NCBI GenBank assembly: GCA_965197545.1
Contig: CBDANJ010000008.1
Location: 1,178,001-1,242,000, forward strand
DNA from: CATOSP01 sp965197545
GTDB lineage: Bacteria > Chloroflexota > Dehalococcoidia > Lucifugimonadales > UBA3495
Reading direction: 5' to 3'
DNA length: 64,000 bases
Numbering within the stretch: the stretch's first letter is position 1; each line of letters opens with the position of its first letter. The translations under genes were made by a program, and so were the position numbers. Of this stretch, positions 27,978-35,770 are shown in pieces. Under the pieces are notes generated by a model. That model was not told the DNA's origin. It did no database searches and saw only the letters and a program-made list of their open reading frames with translations.

Positions 27978-28437
27978 CTTCGCATCCTCTGCCGGGAAGT
28001 GTGTCTGGGATTTCTGTCACGTAGAATGCTACCTCGGAACACCTCCGGACCCGGGGGCCAACGGTGATGGGCCAGTTAAGAAATGAGAGGTCCTGGCCGG
28101 CCCTGGAGAAACCGCTTGCAGTTCGACCAGGTCTGGCCCCTGACTTCTCCTCGGGGGGCATTTGCGGGGAGGGAGGTAACGACTCCGGCGGATCAGGTCT
28201 TCGGTAGAGGTCTGTGTAGAAGTAGGTGCCGCACTGAACGCAGAGCCAATCGCCCTCATCCAGGACCAAATCTCCGCCGCATTTGGCGCAGCACTTGAGG
28301 TAGAACCAGTTCACGTCGTACCGTTCCGCTAGGAGTGTCTCCCGGAGCGCAGAGGACTCGGCCAACGGCACATGGGAGCTATCAAAATGTATCAGAACAA
28401 TTGTTCTATTCCAACCTGTAAATGTCACCCTAACCAC
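27958..28437 (-). CDS. Putative small zinc-ribbon protein
   Basis: The segment FYLKCCAKCGGDLVLDEGDWLCVQCGTYFYTDLYR is a two-CxxC zinc ribbon. The rest is Pro-rich and less convincing. The frame overlaps the RuvC-like start by 20 bp. The true start is uncertain and may be internal. Confidence 0.4.
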   Translation of the reverse strand: MVRVTFTGWNRTIVLIHFDSSHVPLAESSALRETLLAERYDVNWFYLKCCAKCGGDLVLDEGDWLCVQCGTYFYTDLYRRPDPPESLPPSPQMPPEEKSGARPGRTASGFSRAGQDLSFLNWPITVGPRVRRCSEVAFYVTEIPDTLPGRGCEVERGGE

Positions 28438-28553
28438 GTATCGGCGAGACCCGGTAGCCTATGACGCCTTGACCCGCTACCGGGTGAATTCTATAATGGC
28501 GTGGTCTACCCCGACGAATTACCGCCATACTCGTTGCCTGAGGCTGACCGCAC

Positions 28554-29612
28554 TTGCCCGAGTCCATCACGCAATCCATCCAGGAATTGGTCGACACAGC
28601 CCTGGCCGAATTGGGGGAGATCGGCGACTCCCAGTCCCTCGACCAATGGCGTGTCGCATATCTGGGCCGCCGGGGGCGGCTGACCTTCATCCTGCGTGGC
28701 CTCTCTCAGCTCGACTTGGATGAACGGCGCACCGCTGGGGCCCTGGGCAACGAAGCCAAGCGCAACCTCGAAGAGCGCCTGGATCAGCATTCGGCGCAGA
28801 TTAGCCAGGCCCAACTTGCGCGCTCCGCCGAGCTTGACCGACTGGACGTGACCCTCCCCGGACGTCCACTAACCTCAGGCAGGCTCCACCCCACGACCCA
28901 GGTAATACGCGAGATTACCGGGGCCTTTGTAGCGATGGGTTTTAGCGTGGTGGAAGGTCCCGAGGTAGAGTGGGACAGGTATAATTTCGAGATGCTTAAT
29001 ATCCCGCAGGGCCATCCGGCGCGGGATATGTGGAACACCCTTTGGGTGGACTACCAGAACGAGGCGGGCGCATACCCCATGCTGCTGCGGACCCATACTT
29101 CCCCGATGCAGGCGCGGGTCATGGAGAGCCAGGAGCCGCCGGTCCGCGTGATCGTGCCCGGGAAATGCTACCGGTACGAGGCCACTGACGCGACCCACGA
29201 GTGGCACTTCCACCAGGTTGAGGGACTCGCCGTGGACGAAGGGATAACCTTCGCTGATCTCAAGGGCACGCTCTATGAGTTCGCCCGGCGTCTGTTCGGC
29301 GGGGAACGAAGGGTAAGGTTCCGCTGCGATTACTTCCCATTTGTGGAACCCGGAGTCGATATGTCCATTGACTGCTTCGCCTGCAGCGGCGAGGGTGCCG
29401 GTTGCCGAATCTGCCGGGACAGCGGTTGGATAGAGATCATGGGCGCTGGTATGGTGCATCCCAGGGTGCTGGCCGGCGTGGGGTATGACACCGAAAAGTA
29501 CACTGGTTTCGCGTTCGGCCTGGGACCTGAACGTATCTCCATGCTCAAATACGGCATAGACGACATTCGGCACTTTTACTCCAACGATTTGAGGTTCCTG
29601 CGCCAGTTTTAG
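28554..29612 (+). CDS. pheS: Phenylalanyl-tRNA synthetase alpha subunit
   Basis: The 352-residue class II catalytic subunit has the N-terminal coil (ALGNEAKRNLEERLDQ), HPTTQVIREITGAFVAMGFSVVEGPEVE, motif 2 with LLRTHTSPMQAR and GKCYRYEATDATH, the QVEG segment, and motif 3 GFAFGLGPERISML. An inserted Cys-rich segment CFACSGEGAGCRICRDSGW is usual for many bacteria. The start at TTG 28554 is the only one upstream of the conserved coil. It is followed after 111 bp by pheT. Confidence 0.96.
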   Translation: MPESITQSIQELVDTALAELGEIGDSQSLDQWRVAYLGRRGRLTFILRGLSQLDLDERRTAGALGNEAKRNLEERLDQHSAQISQAQLARSAELDRLDVTLPGRPLTSGRLHPTTQVIREITGAFVAMGFSVVEGPEVEWDRYNFEMLNIPQGHPARDMWNTLWVDYQNEAGAYPMLLRTHTSPMQARVMESQEPPVRVIVPGKCYRYEATDATHEWHFHQVEGLAVDEGITFADLKGTLYEFARRLFGGERRVRFRCDYFPFVEPGVDMSIDCFACSGEGAGCRICRDSGWIEIMGAGMVHPRVLAGVGYDTEKYTGFAFGLGPERISMLKYGIDDIRHFYSNDLRFLRQF

Positions 29613-29723
29613 CGATCGCGTCGGCGTCCTCGGGGCCCTAGCCGAAATTTCGGGCCTCCTTGAGCTGACATGCTTGACTATTACCAAGCAGGGCCGCGAC
29701 ACGGGCATTAACGCCGCGAGAAT

Positions 29724-32126
29724 ATGAGAGTCCCGCTTTCCTGGCTACGAGAATACGTCGATGTGGACTTGCCCGCCGACGAGCTGGCCCACCGTCTTAC
29801 CATGGCCGGTGTCGAGGTCGGAGACGTCATCGAGACCGGCTCCTGGGGAGATTGCGTGGTCGGACAGGTGTTGTCTGTAGGGCCACACCCTCAGGCAGAC
29901 CGGCTTTCTCTGTGCCAAGTTGCCACCGGGGCTGAAGAGCTAGAGGTGGTCTGCGGCGCGCCAAACGTGGCCGCAGGCCAAAAAATTTGTTTTGCCAGGG
30001 TGGGCGCGGTGCTGTACAACACCCACTCCGGTAAGCGCGAAGCCCTTAAACCGGCTAGGATCCGAGGCGTGGTATCCGAGGGTATGATTTGCTCTGAGTT
30101 GGAATTGGGACTGGGAGAGGGTCACGAAGGAATAGTGGTGCTCCAGGATGACGCGCCCGTGGGGACTCCGCTGGACGCCTATCTGGGAGATACGATCCTG
30201 GAACTGGAACTCACACCCAACCGGCTGGACTGTCTCTCGGTCCTGGGCGTGGCCCACGAGGTCGCCGCGCTCACTGGGCAGCAGGTCAACCCGCCGGAAA
30301 TCGACTACCCTGAAGATGGTCCGCCAGTAACGGATGGCGTGTCGATCTCCATCGCCGACCCGGACCTCTGCCGACGGTATACCGCCACCGTAATACGCGG
30401 AATCAAGATCGGCCCCTCTCCGGGCTGGATGCAAGACAGGCTCACGCGCGCCGGGGTCCGGCCCATCAACAATGTCGTCGACGTGACCAATTACGTTATG
30501 TTGGAGTTCAACCAGCCCCTACACGCATTCGACTACCAGAAGGTGAGGGACCGCACCGTCATAGTGCGGCGGGCCCACCAGGGAGAATCGCTGACCACTT
30601 TGGATGGTGTGGACCGCTCCCTTACGCCGGATGCGCTGGTAATCGCCGACTCGAATGACGCTATCGGTCTGGGAGGTGTCATTGGCGGGGCCAACAGCGA
30701 GATCGGCCCGGGAACAACTGATGTCCTTCTGGAGTCCGCCACGTTTGACGGTTACAACAACCGGGAGACCGCCCAGAGGTTGAGGCTGCGCACGGAAGCG
30801 ACCCTCAGGTTCGAGAAGGGGCTTAGGCCGGAACTCGCGCCCATCGCGCTACGGCGGGCGACACAACTTATCCAGCAATTCGCCGGTGGAACTGTGGACC
30901 GTGGATTCGTAGACGTGTTTCCCGGACAAGGGGACGCCGCTCAGCCCGTGCCGCTTAGCTCGGCCCGGTTGAAGAAAGTGCTGGGGATGGACCTGGACAT
31001 CGAGACTGTGGAACGGGTCTTGGAGTCCCTGGGATTTACCTGCCAGAGGCTGGAGGCCGATGGGTTGTTGGCTACTGTGCCCTACTGGCGAAACGACGTG
31101 AGTATCGAGGAAGACCTGGTGGAAGAAGTGGTGCGGATTATCGGGTACGACTCCGTGCCCACGACCATGCTATCCACACCCATCCCTTACCAACAGGCTC
31201 GGCCCATGACCGAGCTTGTGCCCAGGGTGAAAGACTTGCTGGCAGGGGCGGGGATGGAAGAGGTAATCAATTACCCCCTCATTAGCTTGGAAGACCTGCG
31301 GCGAGTCAGCCAGACGAGCGACGCGCCGGCCCCGGTCAGACTGTCCAACCCCATGAATACCGAGCAGGGTTACCTCCGGCCAACCTTGCGCGCCAGCCTG
31401 CTGTCCACGTTGGCGGTGAACCAGGGTCACAGCGAAGGGCCCTTCCGCTTATTCGAGGTTGGGCGAGTATTCCACGCGAGACATGGCGACCTCCCTGACG
31501 AACGGGAGACTGCGGCCGGAGTGCTGGCGGGGCGTCGTTGGGAGGCATCCTGGCTCACCGATGAGGGTCTGTTGGACTTCTACGATGCCAAGGGTGTCGT
31601 GGACGCGGTTCTGGAACGGTTGGGAATCGAGGCCAGCTATGAGCCTTTGGAAGACTCCTCCTTTGCTCCAGGCAGGTGCGCCAGGGTTGTATCCGGGACC
31701 GCCGCACTGGGTGTTCTCGGGGAATTGCATCCCGGCGTCATATCGGCTTTCGACCTGAACGCGGCCCGTGTGGCTCTCTGGGAACTGGACCTGGAATCGT
31801 TGGGCGGTGCATTGTCAGGAGATGCCAGGGAGTTTCAGGCATTATCCCGATATCCGGCGGCCACCAGGGATTTGGCGCTGCTTGTGCCGTCAGATGTTGC
31901 CGAAGCTCGCATTGAAGAGATCATCTCCCAAAGCCGCCTGGTTTCCAGGGTTGAGCTTTTCGACCTCTACACCGGGGAAAACGTCCCGGCAGGCTCCAAG
32001 TCTCTGGCATTTCATGTTTACTTCCAGTCCCAACAGCAAACATTGACCGCGGACCAGGTCAACCGGGCGCTGGAAGGGATTTTGCGCAACCTGGAGCGTC
32101 AGGTTGGCGCCTCTCTCCGGAGCTAA
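29724..32126 (+). CDS. pheT: Phenylalanyl-tRNA synthetase beta subunit
   Basis: The 800-residue protein has the N-terminal MRVPLSWLREYVD, a tRNA-binding EMAP-like domain (QVLSVGPHPQADRLSLCQV), the B3/B4 editing domain (LTPNRLDCLSVLGVAHEVAALTG), B5 (RVLESLGF), the catalytic-like domain (RPTLRASLL, FRLFEVGRVF) and the ferredoxin-fold anticodon-binding end (FQALSRYPAATRDLALLVP). All expected parts are present without lesions. Confidence 0.97.
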   Translation: MRVPLSWLREYVDVDLPADELAHRLTMAGVEVGDVIETGSWGDCVVGQVLSVGPHPQADRLSLCQVATGAEELEVVCGAPNVAAGQKICFARVGAVLYNTHSGKREALKPARIRGVVSEGMICSELELGLGEGHEGIVVLQDDAPVGTPLDAYLGDTILELELTPNRLDCLSVLGVAHEVAALTGQQVNPPEIDYPEDGPPVTDGVSISIADPDLCRRYTATVIRGIKIGPSPGWMQDRLTRAGVRPINNVVDVTNYVMLEFNQPLHAFDYQKVRDRTVIVRRAHQGESLTTLDGVDRSLTPDALVIADSNDAIGLGGVIGGANSEIGPGTTDVLLESATFDGYNNRETAQRLRLRTEATLRFEKGLRPELAPIALRRATQLIQQFAGGTVDRGFVDVFPGQGDAAQPVPLSSARLKKVLGMDLDIETVERVLESLGFTCQRLEADGLLATVPYWRNDVSIEEDLVEEVVRIIGYDSVPTTMLSTPIPYQQARPMTELVPRVKDLLAGAGMEEVINYPLISLEDLRRVSQTSDAPAPVRLSNPMNTEQGYLRPTLRASLLSTLAVNQGHSEGPFRLFEVGRVFHARHGDLPDERETAAGVLAGRRWEASWLTDEGLLDFYDAKGVVDAVLERLGIEASYEPLEDSSFAPGRCARVVSGTAALGVLGELHPGVISAFDLNAARVALWELDLESLGGALSGDAREFQALSRYPAATRDLALLVPSDVAEARIEEIISQSRLVSRVELFDLYTGENVPAGSKSLAFHVYFQSQQQTLTADQVNRALEGILRNLERQVGASLRS

Positions 32127-32144
32127 GAGGAGGGTAAGACTGCT

Positions 32145-33533
32145 ATGACCAGTCACGGTCATCACGAAAGCCGTCACCATGACCAAGGTCACCATGGCCA
32201 CGACAGCCATCAGGGCCACCACCGTCATGCTGAGGACCCGGAGCACGGCCATAGCCACGTAGACGAAGACATGCTTAGCGTGGAAGAGGCCTACGAGCGC
32301 ATAATGGCCTGCTTCTCCCGGCTGGACCCGGTCAATGTGCCCCTGTTGGATTCCCTGGGCCAAGTGTTGGCTTCGGATGTCTACTCTCCGCTGGACCTGC
32401 CTCCAATGACCAACTCGGCCATGGACGGTTACGCGGTCCGTAGCGAGGATATCCAGGGCGCGGGAGCGGAGACCCCCAGGACGCTAAAGGTAATCGGGCT
32501 GGTTGCCGCTGGGAGCGTTTCCGACGATACAGTGACGCCCGGTACTTCAATCCGCATCATGACCGGGGCTCCGATACCCGCGGGGGCGGACACGGTCGTC
32601 CCGTTTGAGGAGACCGACGAAGTAAGGCGGCGACAGTCTGGAGACCCCCTAGACCAGGTGCAAATCCTGTCGGAGCTGGGCCGGGGTAGCAACGTGCGCC
32701 CTGCGGGAGAGGACGTCCGGAACGGCGAACAGGTCCTCGAATCCGGCGCGGTCATCCGCCCATCCGAGGTTGGCGTCATGGCTTCCTTGGGACTGGGTGA
32801 AGTAAGCGTGACGCGCCGCCCAGTGGTCTCGATTCTCGCCACTGGAGATGAACTGGTGGCGACTGGGGCGCCCCTGGAACGAGGGAAGATATTCGACAGC
32901 AACAGCTTCAGTGTTGCGGCTTCGGTGGTCGCCGCCGGGGGAGTCCCCAGGGTCCTGGGCATCGCCCGTGACAACCTGGAAGACCTGCACCGGAAGCTGC
33001 ATGAGGCTGAGGGATCGGACCTGATTATCACTTCCGCTGGCGTGTCCAAGGGTGATTACGACATAGTAAAGGACGTGCTCACCCAGCGGGGAGAGATGAA
33101 TTTCTGGTCCGTGCGAATGCGGCCCGCCAAGCCTCTGGCGTTCGGGCACATCGCGCAGGAGGGGCGAGGCCCGGTCCCGCTAATGGGACTGCCAGGCAAC
33201 CCGGTAAGCGCGATGGTGGCCTTCGAGATGTTTGCGCGCCCCGCCATTGCCATCATGCTGGGGAAGCGGCCGATGCCCCGGCCTTCAGTGGAAGGTGTGC
33301 TGACCGGACCGATTTTCAACACCGACGGACGCCGCGTGTATGCGCGGGTGGAAGTAACCCGAAGCAACGGTTCCTACTATGCCAATCCCACCGGCCCGCA
33401 AGGGTCGAACATCCTCACTTCAATGTCCCGGGCCAACGGCCTGGCCATCTGCCCGGAGGACCTTCCCTCCAAGGCGGCGGGCGAGAAGGTGAGGATTATC
33501 ATGCTGGACTGGAACGAAGAGGTTGACCTATGA
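32145..33533 (+). CDS. moeA: Molybdopterin molybdotransferase with a His-rich N-terminal extension
   Basis: The core is MoeA: LLDSLGQVLASDVYSPLDLPPMTNSAMDGYAV, IRIMTGAPIPAGADTVVPFE, VSILATGDELV, DSNSF, TSAGVSKGDYD and LMGLPGNPVSAMVAFEMF. It inserts molybdate into adenylated molybdopterin. Unusually, the first 42 residues contain about 16 His (for example SHGHHESRHHDQGHHGHDSH), a likely metal-binding tail. GGAGGGTAAG lies before the ATG. It follows pheT by 18 bp and overlaps the next ORF as ATGA. Confidence 0.93.
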   Translation: MTSHGHHESRHHDQGHHGHDSHQGHHRHAEDPEHGHSHVDEDMLSVEEAYERIMACFSRLDPVNVPLLDSLGQVLASDVYSPLDLPPMTNSAMDGYAVRSEDIQGAGAETPRTLKVIGLVAAGSVSDDTVTPGTSIRIMTGAPIPAGADTVVPFEETDEVRRRQSGDPLDQVQILSELGRGSNVRPAGEDVRNGEQVLESGAVIRPSEVGVMASLGLGEVSVTRRPVVSILATGDELVATGAPLERGKIFDSNSFSVAASVVAAGGVPRVLGIARDNLEDLHRKLHEAEGSDLIITSAGVSKGDYDIVKDVLTQRGEMNFWSVRMRPAKPLAFGHIAQEGRGPVPLMGLPGNPVSAMVAFEMFARPAIAIMLGKRPMPRPSVEGVLTGPIFNTDGRRVYARVEVTRSNGSYYANPTGPQGSNILTSMSRANGLAICPEDLPSKAAGEKVRIIMLDWNEEVDL

Positions 33534-33979
33534 CGACCCCCGACCCCGAGACCATGAGTCCCGCAGAGGGCTACGACCCATTTGAAGAGTCTCCCTTGTA
33601 CCATGTTAGCTTCGACCGTCTTGTCGAACTCAGACGCTCGGCCGTGGCGTTGGTCGCCGAGAGACGAGTACCCGCGTGCCCATCGCTGATGACGCCCCCC
33701 CACGAGTTGGACGACCCTCAGGCGCTCATCGATGAAATCGCCGAGTTCTGCGGCGACGACCGAGATTTCATCCGCAACAACATGGCGATCCAGGAGATTG
33801 TTTTCCGCACACTTCTGGCCAATGCCAACCAACCCATGACTCTGGAGGCGCTGCACTATGAGTTGACCGAACGGTGGTCGACGCCGGTACGTCCCATCAA
33901 CATTTCCGAAGCCGGCCTTGAAAGAGTACTTGAGGCCGACGACTACTACGGTTTCGCCAAGGCACAGGGCGAGGACTGA
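33530..33979 (+). CDS. Hypothetical protein translationally coupled to moeA
   Basis: The ATG overlaps the moeA stop by 4 bp. The 149-residue acidic protein has a helical part (DPQALIDEIAEFCGDDRDFIRNNMAIQEIVFRTLLAN) and a winged-helix-like end (MTLEALHYELTERWSTPVRPINISEAGLERVLEADDYYGF). I do not recognise a family. The coupling hints at a role with molybdenum cofactor or regulation. Confidence 0.6.
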   Translation: MTTPDPETMSPAEGYDPFEESPLYHVSFDRLVELRRSAVALVAERRVPACPSLMTPPHELDDPQALIDEIAEFCGDDRDFIRNNMAIQEIVFRTLLANANQPMTLEALHYELTERWSTPVRPINISEAGLERVLEADDYYGFAKAQGED

Positions 33980-34058
33980 CGGCGGCAAGAGCGTTAGAAT
34001 AACTTGAGGAATCAAGATCTGGAATCGTAGTTGAGGTTGGGTAGTCAAGCAACGGATC

Positions 34059-34413
34059 TTGGAAGTACGTGTAGGCCGGTTGGAGCAGCGAATTGATCGT
34101 ATGACCGAGGCCCTCGCCACCAGGGTCTTTCAATTTTTGGAATACTACCCCTTCTCCCTTGAGGGAGAAGGACGGGATGACGGTGAAATCCCATGCACCA
34201 AGCCGGTTGCCCCTCACCCCAACCCCTCTCCCAGAGGGCGAGGGACTGTCGCGGAGAACTGAAAGACCCTTCCTTGCCACCAGAGAGGACATCAGAGTTC
34301 TAAGAGAAGATAGTAAAACTCGGCATGATCGGCTTAATAGTCAGAATATCTTCATTCTAACGGGGTTCACGGTAACTGTTGCGCCGGTGGTTATTACTCG
34401 TCTCCTGGCATAA
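34059..34413 (+). pseudogene. Small coiled-coil/membrane protein gene interrupted by a MITE
   Basis: TTG at 34059 opens VRVGLRLEQRI-type coil residues (EVRVGRLEQRIDRMTEALATR). Without the 151-bp element and one 9-bp duplication the frame continues EDIRVLREDSKTRHDRLNSQ and ends with the hydrophobic NIFILTGFTVTVAPVVITRLLA. Size and layout recall the two small ORFs after ispG. Confidence 0.5.
34121..34271 (+). mobile_element. MITE M1 with ISAs1-like ends
   Basis: The ends CAGGGTCTTTCAATTTT and (inverted) AAGGGTCTTTCAGTTCTC match the ISAs1 termini at 21483. A 9-bp duplication, CCTCGCCAC (34112-34120) and CCTTGCCAC (34272-34280), has one mismatch. The interior has two CTCCC/GGGAG hairpins and no gene. 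Confidence 0.75.
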
Positions 34414-34448
34414 TACCAATTGACCTAGGCACGCTGGTTAGGCAATAC

Positions 34449-34486
34449 AAGAGGGGTGCGGCTGAGCCGCACCCCTCTTGGTTTTT
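34449..34486 (+). terminator. Hairpin terminator between convergent genes
   Basis: AAGAGGGGTGCGGCT and AGCCGCACCCCTCTT pair perfectly around a GA turn, followed by GGTTTTT on the plus strand. It lies 20 bp beyond the end of rplT on the minus strand and after the disrupted small ORF on the plus strand, so it can serve both. Confidence 0.75.
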
Positions 34487-34505
34487 CAGTTTTGGCTTGG
34501 GCAGA

Positions 34506-34865
34506 CTACGAAGCAGTCTGCTGATTAGCGATGCCCACCAGTTTTTGGAATGCGGGCAGGTCGCGGACTGCTAGATCGGCCAACACCTTGCGGTCCAACT
34601 CGATCCCCGCTTCCTTGAGCCCGTGTATGAACTGGCTGTAAGTGGTGCCGGACTGACGGCAAGCCGCCCCAATGCGGACTATCCACAACCGGCGGAAATC
34701 GCCTTTCCGTTCCCTGCGGTGCCTATAGGAGTATGACCAAGCGTGCAGGAGGGCCTCTTTGGCCCACTTGTAGCTGCGATGGGACTGTCCCTGGAAGCCT
34801 CTGGCCTCCAACATGACTTTCTTATGGCGTCTGTGTTTGGTGACGCCGCGCTTAACTCTGGACAC
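34506..34865 (-). CDS. rplT: Ribosomal protein bL20
   Basis: This 119-residue basic protein starts MSRVKRGVTKHRRHKKVML, with ARGFQGQSHRSYKWAKEALLHAWSYSYRHRRERKGDFRRLWIVRIGAACR, all typical of bL20. It is the last gene of the infC-rpmI-rplT operon and may, as in other bacteria, feed back on the operon leader. Confidence 0.98.
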   Translation of the reverse strand: MSRVKRGVTKHRRHKKVMLEARGFQGQSHRSYKWAKEALLHAWSYSYRHRRERKGDFRRLWIVRIGAACRQSGTTYSQFIHGLKEAGIELDRKVLADLAVRDLPAFQKLVGIANQQTAS

Positions 34866-34895
34866 GGTGGGTCTCCAAGATGCGGATTAGTACGT

Positions 34896-35093
34896 TTACC
34901 GGTAAGGCAGCAGGTGGCTTAAGCGCTTAACGTCGCTCTTGTCCACGGACAGCTTGTCGGAGTACTTGCGAGTAACCTTGGTAGGTTTCTTACGCCGCAG
35001 GTGACTACTCATTCGCTTGCGGCGCATCAGTTTTCCTGAGCCTGTGACATGGATACGGGCACTGGCGCCCTTATGAGTCTTAAGCTTCGGCAT
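34896..35093 (-). CDS. rpmI: Ribosomal protein bL35
   Basis: This 65-residue very basic protein reads MPKLKTHKGASARIHVTGSGKLMRRK then RRKKPTKVTRKYSDKLSVDKSDVKRLSHLLPYR. Its ATG overlaps the end of infC by 14 bp, so it is coupled to IF3 translation. The spacing to rplT is 30 bp. Confidence 0.97.
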   Translation of the reverse strand: MPKLKTHKGASARIHVTGSGKLMRRKRMSSHLRRKKPTKVTRKYSDKLSVDKSDVKRLSHLLPYR

Positions 35094-35643
35094 CGGCGGT
35101 GGTTTCTACCTTCTTATCGGTCCGTTCTCCCTTGGGGAGCGAGGGGAGTAGGATCATCGATAGCGCTCGACCTTCCATGGACGGGGCTTTTTCCAAGCGT
35201 ACCTCGTCCTTCAGATCGTCGGCCACTCTCTTGAGCACCGACAGTCCTATTTCGTTGTGGGCGGCTTCCCGGCCCCGGAAACGCACCGTCAACTTGACCT
35301 TCGAGCCGTCGTTGATAAGCTCCCGCACCTTGCGGGTCTTGGCTTCCAGGTCGTGGCTGCCTATGTTGGGGCGGAACCGTACCTCGCGCAGTTCGGTACT
35401 CTTCTGCCCTTTCCTGGATTCCCGGTCTTTCTTGGCGGAAAGGTAGCGCAGTTTTCCGTAGTCTAGCACCCGGCAAACCGGAGGGTCGGAGTTGGGGGCC
35501 ACCTCAACCAGGTCCAGGTCCCATTCGCGTGCCTTCTGAAGCGCCTGACCAACCGGCATGACACCTAGCTGAGCTCCGTCCTCGCCGATGACACGTACCT
35601 GTGCAGATGTGATCCGCTCGTTAACCCGATATTGCCTAGCTAT
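35080..35643 (-). CDS. infC: Translation initiation factor IF-3, with an apparent ATA start
   Basis: The IF3 N-domain reads ARQYRVNERITSAQVRVIGEDGAQLG and continues VMPVGQALQKAREWDLDLVEVAPNSDPPVCRVLDYGK; the C-domain has EVRFRPNIGSHDLEAKTRKVRELINDG. The conserved N-terminus lies upstream of the first ATG (35559). The only in-frame candidate behind a Shine-Dalgarno GGAGG is ATA at 35643, preceded by AGT, GAG and a TAA stop. Rare start codons let IF3 regulate its own synthesis in E. coli (AUU). C-terminal tail TTADAEA. Confidence 0.93.
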   Translation of the reverse strand: MARQYRVNERITSAQVRVIGEDGAQLGVMPVGQALQKAREWDLDLVEVAPNSDPPVCRVLDYGKLRYLSAKKDRESRKGQKSTELREVRFRPNIGSHDLEAKTRKVRELINDGSKVKLTVRFRGREAAHNEIGLSVLKRVADDLKDEVRLEKAPSMEGRALSMILLPSLPKGERTDKKVETTADAEA

Positions 35644-35660
35644 ACTCTCTTACCTCCGTA
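35641..35660 (-). promoter_or_regulatory. infC ribosome-binding site and ATA start
   Basis: On the minus strand ACGGAGGTAAGAGAGTATA places GGAGG nine bases before ATA. An in-frame TAA within this spacer rules out a more upstream start. Confidence 0.7.
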
Positions 35661-35770
35661 AGAATCCGTGGGGAATCGGTCTCCGTTAGAGTAATAAACT
35701 CTACCATACGCCTGGTTGGACGTCAATCCAACGAATTACGCCGCAATTACTTCGAAAGTAGAGCGGTTCG

